DNA of 64,000 nt, taken from Sapria himalayana (taxonomy: Eukaryota; Streptophyta; Magnoliopsida; Malpighiales; Rafflesiaceae). Under the pieces are notes generated by a model. That model ran no database searches and was not told the origin of the DNA. It saw only the letters and a list, made by a program, of their open reading frames with translations. Shown here piece after piece: positions 49,401 to 63,000 of this stretch (its first letter is position 1; each line of letters starts with the position of its first letter). The position numbers and the translations under genes were made by a program. The stretch spans positions 2,659,501-2,723,500 of the forward strand of contig JAREIK010000385.1 of NCBI GenBank assembly GCA_029783825.1. The letters run 5' to 3'.

Positions 49401-50865
49401 GTATCCTATTTTTTTATTATTATTTATATTTATATATTAGGGTTTATTGTTTGATCTATTCATTGAATCTACAAATAATTTTCCCAAAATATGCCAAGAG
49501 TGATTTTTCAATACAACAAGATTGATCTTTCAGGTCATTAAAAGTGTTTCCTAAACTGTTTTTTTTTTTTCAAAAACAACCTTGCGACCAAACCTGCTTC
49601 CTAGAATAGAATCGCTGCCAAAAGGACCACAAGCCTGGCTTTTGTTCATCCAAATCTTCATTTTTTTTTTCTCAAAAACAAAACCCATATGGCTCGCTCC
49701 TAGTTAGGAATGTAAAGAAAAAAGGAACCTAAATCTTTCGTGGATTACCTTGAAGGTCATCATATTGAACAGAGAAATCTTTCCTCCAGATGCAGACATC
49801 ACGTAGGAGTCATTTTTGGACAAAGCAAAGCAAGGAACAGCTTCTTCTGGCTTAGTGTCGGTGATGTCGTTGGTCATCAGAATCCCACTTGATGGCTGCC
49901 AAAATTGAGGTGGAACACTCGCAGTGGCCTACACAAAAAAGCACCCAATGTTCAACAAAATGTGGATTTGTTTAAGCAAAATGAATAGAGCTAAGGTCAG
50001 TTCTTCTTCTACCTTGCCTGTGGAATTACGGTCATTTCGCTGCCACTTCCATAGCAGATGGACTGCATTTGATGCTAATGCCAAAATAGCATTACCTGAA
50101 TTTGTATAAATTAGCCTTGATATCTGCAATAACCAATGACAGAGAATTGCAGTTGCACACAGAGGAAACATTAGAACATCATCAGAAACACAAGCCTCAT
50201 AATAATGTTCAAGCAGAGTTAGCTAAAAGAGATGCATATATCTAATACAAAGACAATGCCGATTAGTTTGAATTGGGTAAACACAATTTTGATTACTTAA
50301 AGTGTAATTCATTTAGAAGTAATGCCTTAGTGCGATTGCAAGTGTCTTCATCAAACGGCAGAAAGCCTTAGAGGTTCGAGGCTAAATACACACAATCTCT
50401 ATGATTTTTGAGAGTAAAACTGTCAAGATATTAACCTCGCCCAAACTCTGCACTAAGCAATAGATTTGCGACATGTGTATGGCCTTTTTTAAAAAAAATA
50501 TTTACAACCCATTTAGCACCCACACTACTTCTATTTCACATCAAAATCAAACACATAGTTATTATAAATAAATTCACTCAAGAATCAATGCACATTTCCT
50601 CTAGTTCATTTACTTGAAATAGAATTTATTTATTTGAAATTTATTATAATTACATTAACATTGTACAAGTGATAGCTTGGAGATGATATAAAACATATTA
50701 ATGCTAAAAAACTAAGATTAACATTTCAAGATGCCTAATAAGAATAGCTTCATTGGTAACCACTTGGAATAAAAATCAAGTAATCACATGTTTGAGTCTC
50801 TATCTTACCCAAAGGTATTCACATATAATATTAATATAAGTATATATATATATATATATATGGAT

Positions 50866-50905
<40 letters not shown>

Positions 50906-50981
50906 TTGAGTCTCTATCAAACATGTAATATTAATATAAGTATATATATTAATATAAGTATATAAGTATATATATATGGAT

Positions 50982-51024
<43 letters not shown>

Positions 51025-54021
51025 TGAATCTCTATCTTGTTTTATATATTATTTCTTAATTTCATTGGTGAATTATTTCTACAAGGGGATTAATATAAGT
51101 ATGTACAAATTTACATAGAGATCCATGATTATCAATATGTGTGTGTGTGTGTGTGTGCGCGTGTGTGCGTGCGAGCGTGTGAGTGTGCGTTATGGATCAA
51201 TATACATTTCACCCCATGTAGAAGAAATTTATCTACAATCATTAAGATACAAATCATCATGATCAAAATACATTCTTGATATAATTGAATTGGCATAACG
51301 ATACAAATATAAATTGAGCTTTTAAAAAAAAATTAAACTCAATTAATTTTATATATTTAAGATCTATAATTAATTTTATTAATTTTTATTTTACCTGCAT
51401 CAAAATATTACAACGAATTTTGAATGAGTCAATGTTGATTGAAATCAAAAATATTTTTCTTGAACTAGTGACTCCTTGATCTTTTGTTGTAGACTTAATA
51501 ATCCATACAAAAACATTCCCATTTTTCTTAGTTTAATGAGAAAAATCACTCTCATGTTGCTCAATATTTTTCTTTACCGTACTAAAAGATGCTCACTCTC
51601 TAAGAATAATAAGATATTAAAAAAATTAATTAAAAAATATTAATTGAATAAGAAATATGATTTTTATAATAAATAAGAATAATATATTTAAAAATTATTG
51701 TTAAATTAGTGTTGCAAAATTCTGCCATGAAAAATATAATTTCAAATTAATTTCTAATAATTCGACAAATAATTAATTTACAAAAATTGATTTCTAATAA
51801 TGTTTGATGATGTTAGATCAATTTTTAACAACAAAAATTTTATAGGACTCACTTAAAATTTTCATTATTAATCATTAAATTTATAGAATAAAAAATAAAA
51901 AATAATTCAATTACATTTGCTAATTTTTATGAAGCTATGTTCGATGGAAAAAACTCACCCATTTGATAAGTATCTAAAACTCTTTTACATTATTCACAAT
52001 ATTATGCAATGGTGATCCAACAATAAAATATATCAAATATTTGATCACAGAAATAATATATTCACTTTGATAAACGCAATGATGTGATCAATGAAATATT
52101 CTAGATCACAAACATAAAATATCAATGGTTGAAAATCGAATTTCATACCCAGTGCATAAGACTATCATTTTAAAGTGTGATCAAAACGAATTTAATATCA
52201 ACGGGATTACTCTAAAATTCAAAGAGACTACATTTGATCAGTCTCGAACCCGAGAACTACCACATTTGACCGAAGGCCCTTTCCATCATACCAAGGCCCT
52301 AACATATAGATATAACATAAAAATTTCTCAGGTAATCAACAAAACCTATTATAAAATATAAGTACAAAAATAAACATATTACTTATTTAGTTTTACACTG
52401 CAACATGTCTTATAATACACTTCAATACTAATTTTTTTTCTAGTTCATCTATGGGTGTCAAATGGGTAAGGTAGCCGACAGCCCATGCCAGGCCTAAGGC
52501 ACGGCACCAAAATGGTGTGTTGGCACAGTCCAGAGTTGTGCATGGCAAAGCTTGGTGAATCATTAGGCTGTGCCGAGCATGCCTTTCATGGGGCCGTGTT
52601 GATAGGACCCAACTCAAGGGGATAACTGTGTCGTGCCAGACATGACCTAACTCAAGGGGATGAACTGTGTCGTGCCAGACATGATCCAGCTCAAGGGGAT
52701 GAACTGTGTCGTGCCAGACATGATCCAGCTCAAGGGGATGAACTGTGTCGTGCCAGACATGATCCAACTCAAGGGGATGAACTGTGTCGTGCCAGACATG
52801 ATCCAACTCAAGGGGATGAACTGTGTCGTGCCAGACATGACTCAATGGGCCGACTAGACCTAAAGAATTTGAGCTATGCAAGAGGGACATGAATCCATTG
52901 AAACCTATAAGTTTATCATTTAAATTTAAATCATATGTAATTAATAATAAACAAGTAGCATTCAGTCACGCTTCCTTTTTCTTGCATTGAACCTTAATAA
53001 TATTGTTGTAATTTAAAATTTTTTATTTGTTCATAATTTTTTAAAAATTTCCTATAATCCTGATAAAATATAACTAAACTAATTATCAAAAACAATGATT
53101 TTCTTATTGTATATGTCGATTGAAAGTATGATACCAAATTAATAGTAACAGATATATGAATATTGAATGAACGGGTTGAATAACACAAAAAATAATCTCA
53201 TCCTAAAATTTGTTTTTCAAGTATCTTTAGAAATTGAAAAAATATGTTGTATAACCTCAAAAAATTTTAATGAATTGTGATGCGGTCAAATAATCATTTC
53301 CATAATAATTTTCTTTCTTGGTTGACAACATTTCAACATAAATAATTAATACATGACAATTAAAAATGACTTTGCAAAATTTTCATCAAGCCTAATTTTT
53401 TGTTATCATTCATATGAATCATCATCACATCTACCTTAAACTTCATACATATCACAATCATATCTACATTAATCTTCAAGATGATCATGCCAGCATTGAG
53501 TATATCATAAGGTTCATCAAAAGTTTGTTTGATGATCATGTCATCATTGTATATATCACACGGTTTATCAAAAGTATGTTTGATGATCATGTCATCATGA
53601 TGACTCAATCATAAATCAAATCTAAGTCAGCTTTTTTATTGTCAAAACATAAAATTTATACTCTCTCCAAATAAGTTTCTAATCCAAATAAACTCACAAG
53701 TCATTGAAGATAGAACTCGACACTCTAGCTTCTCACTAAATAGAGAGACAAATATTCATCTCGTATCTTTTTAAGAAGCATATAAATTATAATAATTTTT
53801 AGGACATCTCTTGTCTATAGAAATTGATACTCAACTACAATATTAAGTATTTCCCTAATTTTCTTATATTTAATATAATCAACTGAGATGCTTGAATTAA
53901 TGGAAAGATTAATCCTTAGTTCATTTGATACCTTGACTAATGTACTACCTTAAAAAATATTCCAAATCCCCTAGAATTTTATTGAAATTGTCAGAACGAA
54001 CTTGAGTTAAATGACTCTCAA

Positions 54022-54054
<33 letters not shown>

Positions 54055-57000
54055 TTTATCTATATAAATAAACAAAAAAAAATATTGCTAATAAAATTCC
54101 TCTACGAAAAAGGAAAAACTAGAATACAATTGGGGAACTCAGAAAAAAATTAAACATAGAATCTTACGAGCAAAACTAAAGATCAACCCATCTCAAAATT
54201 TTCACAATCTATAAATAAAATCAAAATGTATCCATTTACGAAAACTAGTTAGCAACCTCATATATATACTTTCTTAAGACCTCGGCAAAATAGTATATTT
54301 TTTATGTCAAGCTGAAGAGTAACTTACTTGTGAAAAACTATCGAGAATGATAAAATCTTGACAAAAATCACTAAAATAAAAATTTTTTAATAATAACTTA
54401 TCTATGTCTTCGCAAGTATCAAAGAAGACTAGCATGAATAACCTATATATACTTTCATGTTGCATTATTTTGATGATGAGACATAATATATTTTTATATC
54501 CTTACGCTCCAACAATAGAAATATCTTATCGACTATAGATCAAAACATCCCTCTATTTCAAAAAAAAAAACTTGAAAACAATATGACCTATCAGAATACA
54601 ACTCAAAAAAGAATTATACATGAAGAACAACGATTACTACGATGATGATGAAAAAAAAATAGTGGTGGGATAAGCTAAAAAATTACATCATAATACAAGC
54701 AATATAAATGAAATGAAATATCGTATCAAATACACAAGACTCATACGTAGCATATAGCCTGAAAAAGGTTAATATATCAATAGCCTTAACATATGGTCCG
54801 TAAAAGTCTCAGACATGAGATTTACGGCCCTTGGAGAAAAGTACTTATCACCATACCAAAGCATGACCTCTCATTCAAAAAATATAAATAAATGGACAAA
54901 AGAGACTGAAACAATAATTTCAAATAAAATAGTGCTTGATTTTGAGGGAGAAAAAAGCAAACGTAAAAAATTAATAAAGATACTTGACTAGCATCAATTA
55001 TCACAAAAGTAGTGAGATCTTCTTTTACCTTGGTTATTCTTAGATTCTCTGGAAGCCTCATGGATCGACAATGAGATGGTTCACTAATTTCACTAAGCTT
55101 CCAAATCTTGGATTTATCATTGGATTCTTCGATGCTTCTGGGTTTCACGTCAACATTTCTAGGATCTCCATTCTACCAAAATAAATAGCTCGTCAAGCTC
55201 GTTGTGCTATGCAAGTTGCTAATACAGCTCAAAAAAAAAGCAAACTTTATTATGTACAAAAATTAGCCCAAACAAACCACTCCAGATATGGCGACTGCAG
55301 GCGTGCTTCTGTCCACAAGTCCAGCACTTGCTGCCACGCCAGAAGCTCCTGTTGGGATGGGATTAATTGCAGGCTACAAAGGAAAAGACGCATTAGTGAT
55401 TTAGAGTAAAGTACAAACTGTGGCGGATAGGGCAACAACATCCACAATCATCCAACGTCGCTACCTTCTGGATGCCTTCGGAAGCGCGTGAAACTTCGTA
55501 GGAAAGATTCTCGTATGTGCGCAACAGCCTAATACCATCTGAATTAGCCATTATTTTCATACCATTGTCATTAGCAGAAACCGCCAAAAGTGAGCCATCT
55601 CTATTGAAGCGGATTCTAGGGCTTGCCTGTGAATCAAGAATATTTTTTAAATAAATAGGAAATGAAAAATTGTAAGGGGAGTAAATGATACAAAAGACAG
55701 TATCTAGTGCACAAGGCTCCCTCTTAGCATGAGGTTTATGAGAGATTAATATTTTGACGGTCTTAACCCCACAAAATCAGAGAGACAATATCTGATGAGC
55801 CTAGAACATGAGACCTACAGCCGAGCCCTGTATGAAGACACTTATCATCACACAGAATATGTGAGAGATTAATATCTTGATAATCTTATGCCTAAAAATC
55901 AGAGATGTCGTATCGGATGAGGCTCGAACATGAGACCTGCAACCCTTGTATGAAGGCACTCACCATCGTACGGGATATGTGAGAGATTAATATCTTGACA
56001 GTCTTAACCCTGAAAATCAGAGAGGCTGTATCGGGTGAGCCTCAAACATGAGACCTACAATCCTTCCATGAAGACACTTATCATCGTATAGGTCTGTGAT
56101 AGATTAATATCTTAACAGTCTTACTCCCAAAAATCAAAGAAGCTGTATTCGATGAGCCTTGAACATGAGACCTACAACCCTTGTATAGAGGTGTCAAACA
56201 GGACCTGCCGGGCCAGCCGGCACGTTTTTTTCAGGCCCGACATGCTTTCGTGTCGGGCTAGGCACGGTTATTGTACCGTGCCGTGCCTGGCCCGACACGG
56301 TTTTTGTGGAGTTCAGCCTGGCACAAGCCCACGGCACGATCCGCCGGGTTTGGCCCAGTCGGCCCGAATCATAAATTCAAAAAAGAATTAGGGTTTTGGC
56401 CCCCCCATAACCCTAATTTTAAAAAATTTTGATTTCGGCACGGTACCGTGCCGGGCCAGCCCGGTTGACACCTCTACCCTTATACGAAGGCACTTACCAT
56501 CGCACCAAGGCACGACCTCTATAACTAAATGATACGAGAATTACTCAAATAAAACACTCACTGGGAGGCCGCCATCAGCATCAATTGATACGAGAAGCTG
56601 AACGTTATCCATATCCCAAAATTTGATTGAGAAATCATCACCGGCGGCTAAAAATCTGTTCTTTGTGGTATCAAACTGCACAACTCCCAAAGAACGCTTC
56701 CGAAACCCTTGATATGTCCGTTTAACAGCACCTTCACTTTCATTCCACTCAACAATGTATGATTCACCATCTTTGCTTGTCCCACATGAAAACAGCCTGT
56801 AGTTTCCTCCCAAAAAACCCACAAAAATAAGTACAGCTCAGAACTTCATCACAATTTACAGAAAAAAAAAAACACTAGAAAGACAGACATACAGACAGAG
56901 AGAGGGAGAGAGAGAGAGAGAGACAAAAAAAGAGTTGTATATATAATCAGTTTTAAATGAGGCAAGTTAACCTTGTGCCATCAGCACTATAAGCCATTGT

Positions 57001-60000
57001 GGTGCACCAACGACCAGGAGCCTCATAATCAACTCGAGATCCTAAATGGTCATATAGCCATGCCTTTATCTTTCCATCAAGTGCGGTCGAAAAGATAAAC
57101 TGAGGAAGAACATAAAATAAAATAAACTGACGGTTTGAAACAGCAGAAAACACACACAAATTACAACCCTTTTCACATCAACCGCACCTGAATGTTTTCT
57201 TTGTAGTGAGGGCAGACTGAATAGACGGGAGCTTCGTGACCTTCAAAAGTATATTGTTTTGACCCGCTGGCGGCATCCCAAACCTAATATTTTTAAAATA
57301 AGATAAGCACCACCATTTTCATGCAACAAGACCTATAAACACAAAATTGTATGTGCATGCGATTGTGCCACATACCCACATACCCACATACTCATAATTA
57401 TAATATCCATGGCTCGACGCGGGCGTACTTCTAATAATTAATTTGATGACTGATGCACTTCTAATAATTAATATATTGACTGATTAAAATATAAAATATA
57501 TAAAAAAAAATTATAAAGGAGCAAGTAGAATGACATAAAATAATTCATTAAAAATTCAAACAAGCAGACCCAATTGAATTGGACGAATTTGCCCTTGTCG
57601 CAAGCAGACGACTTAACAATGAAGAAAAATTTTATCCAAGTTCTACACAAAATAGTCGTGACCTAGAGTTGTCTTGCTGATAAATTTATGACGAGGCAAG
57701 ACTAGTTCAACAAAGAGCCAATGTTTGATGAGACTGAATCCCTAATGGTTTGTTGTTAATGAGACGTCGCATAAATTGTGCAGTTGCATAATAACTCTTG
57801 GCCCATGACACGCGCATGCGACTTCGTGAGAAGTGAGACTAGGTGTTAGAATTACTTGTCAACTTCTCGCAAAATTCTTTTTTTAATATATAAAAATATA
57901 TTTCATCCCTATACCTTCCAATAGAAATAAAAATTGACTGAAGCACTCTGACTCATAAGTCTTACGCTTAACTATTTTCCATTTGGAAAAGTAAGGCATT
58001 CAGGCTTAGCCCGACTAAGCCATGGGTGAGATGCAACTTCCCCATGGATCGACCCTCAAGTAAACATGAGCGCAATTGACAATATGAACTATGATCTTTA
58101 AGTATGGGTGGACCCAGGGTTAGACCTAGGGGTGAAACCATGTAGAAATCCCACCTCCATTAGGAGTTAGTGAGGCGAAGCTCAAATATTGAACCAACTC
58201 ATGTGAACATTAACCCTGAGTCCTCTCTTACAAATCAAACCAACACTAAACCATAGAGACAAAATAATGCACAACAAACAAATAAAATTGATACGCGTGA
58301 TAACTTCAATACGCTTGTTCATCTTTATTCATGAGCATTTTGTACATCACTTTTGGATTAAAAAAACACGGGATAAACATATCAAAACTTTCATGAATAT
58401 GTCTGCTAGTAAATTCATAATTGACAGTTAAGTTATGAAAATTATATATTTATGATCTTATTCTAATAAGATAGAAATCAGCATTGATATATTTCACTTG
58501 CTCTCATTTCGATTAGATACATCAAATTTCTAATTAATTTTTTTTAAAAAAAAAAAATTTATAATCAATTATTCAATTTTTTTTAGAATATTTTATTAAA
58601 ATGAGTATAAATTTATTTGATTAATAATGATAATGAAGATAAAAATATCATTAATTTATTAGAGTAAAAAATATAGCATATTATAAAAGTGTAAGTAATG
58701 AAACACGTGATAATCTTGTAAATTTAAATAATGAGAGATACCTTTTACTAATTATTATTATTATTATTATTATCCTAGGATAAGGAGCACCAAACGTGCC
58801 TCGTAAAAAGGCTATATAAAATGTTTCAAAATGTTTGAATAAAAAAATTATTAAAAAAAATAATTATTAACTCAAAATTTTTTTATCTTATTAATATTTT
58901 ATGTCAGATCGATTTAGCACTTTTTGTATTGATTATGTGATTATATATATGACATCCTATGCTGACACATCCTAACAGAATTAAGTTGCTAAACAAAATA
59001 CAAATCTAATTAAGATAGTTTGAACACCCTTGCTTAAAAAGAGTGTTGCAAATATTTTTTAGGAGACGTAGTTTTAATCACAATTTACCTCACCAATTAA
59101 ATATATAGAGCAGTTATTTAACTTATCTTTCAAAATTTTTGGATATATTTATTTATCTTCAATTGCTCTCAAAGACAAGAAAAATTGGCATGTAGAGTCA
59201 TCTTAGGATATGTTTTTCTTGGATACTTAAATACCCAAAGAAGATACAAATAATTTTTATTTCTATCTGATATAATTTTAATGAGTAGAAATATTATTAT
59301 TTTTTTACTAGAACTTATTTTTTTTATGAACCTAAGAAGAGTGAATCAAGATGTTACAACTTGATTTATTCCCCTGCATCCCTTATCAATAGCCTCACTT
59401 GGATTATCAGTTAATAGATAGAGTCACTCATTAGTTATATCTGAACATGTTGATATTCAATATGATGATGTTACTCTCATAAAATCATCATATCTACCAA
59501 TAAATTCAAATCATATTGATTCTGAAGAGAATGAGATTTTTCAAAAAAAAGATATCTTCTTCAAGCCTAGATAATATAATAGTTTACAAGCCTTTTATAA
59601 TATAAACTCGTATTGAGCTAATAACTAAAACAAATAATCACACGAGTCTTAGATACCAAAAAGAGAAACAAACTTGAAGAGATACTAGTTGGGCCTATTT
59701 ATTCTATTGGTAGCCAGAATTACTCTAGCACAAATTTTTATGTTTATTGTAGCATCTCACACTTAAAATAGATACTAGTTGAACATGAAAAATATTTTTC
59801 TTCACAATAAACTTGAAGAAAATGTGTAGATAGAATAGTCATCTAGATTTCGATCACAGAGTCAGATATAATTTATAGATTACACAAAATATTACATGAC
59901 CTAAAATAATCACTGAAAACCTAAGTTGCAAAGTTTTCATAGGTTGCACTTCATTTGAGTTACTCAAGTGTGTTACTAATTTTTCTTTATTTTTCAGAAA

Positions 60001-63000
60001 GAATCATGATGACATGATAATTTTATTAATTATTTACATAGATAAAATTATAATACAATATACATGAGATGATGAGTTAAAAAATCTTCTCTCATTTAGT
60101 ACTTTCAGCATAATTTCAGATACACGATCTAGAAAGACTAAAATATTTGCTTGACATTATGTGGCTTATTCTACAAGATATATCATCTGATCACAAATAA
60201 GATATACACTTGATATATTTGCAGATAATATTCTTTTGGGTTATGTTTCACATATACTCCTATTGATTCATTTACATGTTTCTATAACGACTCATCCAAT
60301 TGACTTGACTAGTTATAGGAGAATCATAGCAAATATTAACTATCTGATTATTATCAAACTAAATATAACATATATAATCAATATAATTAATTATTTCGTA
60401 TATTCTCTTCAGCACGTTCACATTAATGTAGTTCTTTGCATACTAAAATAAGTTAAAATAACTTTATTGCTTAATATCTCTTTCAAGAATTACGAACACT
60501 TGTAATTGCCTCGATATTCAAATTCAAGTTAGAAAATAATATACACCAAAATGGGGTCTATGGTAAGATTTTATATTTTTCTTTGAAACATCATTGTCTC
60601 ATAAAAATCTAAGAAACAATTAATTATTTCAAAATCTTATGTAAAAAAAAATTCAAAATGAAGAAAATAATTACCATAAAGTATAATTGATTCATCATCT
60701 GCTCAAATAGATTGATTATGTGTACTCTTTTCTATTACTATTATTTACTATATAAATTAGGCAACAAGACATATAATCTTCAATCCGATATTTTACAAGC
60801 AAACAAAATACATAAAGATAAAATACTTCTTTCTAAAAGAAAAGATTTAAAATGTAATCATTATTATAAAATACAAACAAATAGCATAGCAACTAACATA
60901 CATCATTATGAATATCTTGGAAAAGTCTCAACTTTAGAGTAGAGTATTCATATAAACTCACATAAAGTGTACTCATGAATATTAATAGTCATCAAAATTT
61001 AAATATCATAAGTAAACTAAATAAATTATTTTAAATAAAAATTTTAAAAAAATGAATTTATTTTTTAAATAAGCAAACATATGTATTTCATGAAAAAATA
61101 TAAATAAAGATAATAAAATAATAAAAATTATGACAATTATATAAGACCCTCATACATTTGTGTATCTCATAAAATATATCTACAGTTAACACTATTCCGA
61201 CATGTTGAATAAGAAATTCTAATATATTTTCTAACATATTAAAAATCAACAAATAATAATTCCTTTTATGTTTGACTCCTTAAATCTCAATGTAGCTAAA
61301 GAATGAGTATCATGTGCAAGATAAATAATAATATGATTTATGATAGTTAGATTTAACATATCTCATCACGATGAATTTAGTTGTTTCGCAACATAGTAAA
61401 AATTAATATATTCCTCTACTTCCAACTTGTTTTTATATTGGAAAAAATTATAATGTGACTGGACAACCAAATATGTTAGTATGTTATATCAACATAATGA
61501 CATCATACATAATATATATAAAATTATAACAAATGTTAAAAATTTATCCAAGGTTACAATCATTTACACAATGATAATTTGGTTAATTATACCTGGAACA
61601 ACACATGGACATCTCACAAATACTTATAATAACCTATCATGGACCAAATGATTCTAAGCGATAAAAAAGCATAGATCTTAAAAAAAGTCTTCAGTACCCA
61701 AGACAAAAAAAAAACAAAATTTGCCCAAAATCTAATTTTAGTTCTAGTATAATCAAGAAAAAAAAAACATTACCCTTGAAACAAACAATGACTACACAAT
61801 AGTAGCAAGGCGCAAGTTTAAACATGGAAGAAAAATATTACACAAAAAAAAAACTATGAAGACAAACTTTTTTCTTAGAATTTGAAAAAAAAAAATAGCT
61901 TTCAAAACTTATTTCCACCAATAAATCTTTCTTGAAAGTGGAATGATAGTGAATATCTAAAAAAAAAAAATCATTAAAAATAATCATTTCGTTGAAATCA
62001 TCACTTATCTCATACCAAACAAGCATTATTAATGTGAAGTTCAAAAAAAAAAAAAAAAAAAAAAAAGAAAGAAATAGGAAACCTTGATTGCTTTGTCATC
62101 GCCGCATGTTATCACACAAAGTTGTTTGTTGGGAGTGGAAAATGCAAGATCGTTTACTCCACCAACATGAGCATCAATCTGATCAGCAAGACATTATAAA
62201 ATTTAACAAAATTCTAAGCACTGAAGAAGAAAAGGATGGCATGGAGAGCTTTGTTAACTCAAGGTTACCTCTAAATGCTGTCTTATCTCATCGCCACCAT
62301 GATAAGAAAATATCTGCACAATATGCCTCGAATATGCCACCCCTGTCAAGAAACCAAGACAGACATTGTCAAAGCTGCTTCGGCAACACATCTAACTTAA
62401 AACAAAATTCATTCAGCAAATTTATCAGAAATAAGGTTCACCAAATAAGGAGCCATCAGGACTCCAAATTACACGGTTAACAGATACGCCTGGATCCTTG
62501 ACCAATGCTGCCTGAATTAATAAAAGAGAAAACTTAGACAAGCATTTTATAAGAGATCGTGCCATCACCCAAAGATGGGCAGGTCTCAGACTTGAGACTC
62601 ATCAGATGTAGCCTCTCTAATTTTCAAGGGTAAAATTGTCAAGATATTAATCTCTCCCAGACTTCGCGCTGGGTACGAGTCTTGTGCACTGGGCACGGCT
62701 TTCTTAGAGGCAAGAAAATCAAGTTGATAGAGCTTGACTATGGATCAACTTAATTTGATCACTTTACTATCATTCCATTCACCAAGAGGAGAACAAAATA
62801 CACACCTGCAATGGCATCGAGCAAGCACTAAGGTCCCAAACCTTGAAGTTTCGTAAAACTAATCTCTCGCGAGAGCCAACTTCCCAAAGTCCAACATCAC
62901 CAACATTGGTGCCGACTGCAGCAAAGCAATTATAGATTCAGTTGGTCAATGATCAGACCAGAATTTCAAGTGCAAGGGAAGCATCCATTAAATCTATGGT

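Larger units (their letters stand above)
50124..55028. other. 4.9-kb TOPLESS intron with SINEs and simple repeats
   Basis: TA runs with a repeated GGATCAATATATA frame occur at 50837-51021, a TG run at 51137-51190, and an AAT run at about 54026-54055. SINE copies lie at 50326, 52135 and 54735, and a minisatellite-bearing element at 52445-52870. Outside these, 51190-52130 and 52900-54730 show only AT-rich sequence with no recognisable protein or RNA. Confidence 0.55.

Noticed and set aside
52393..52890. 165-codon open frame with repeats of [13 protein letters not shown]
   Set aside because: Generated by the 39-bp minisatellite on both strands; inside a transposon-like element in a TOPLESS intron.
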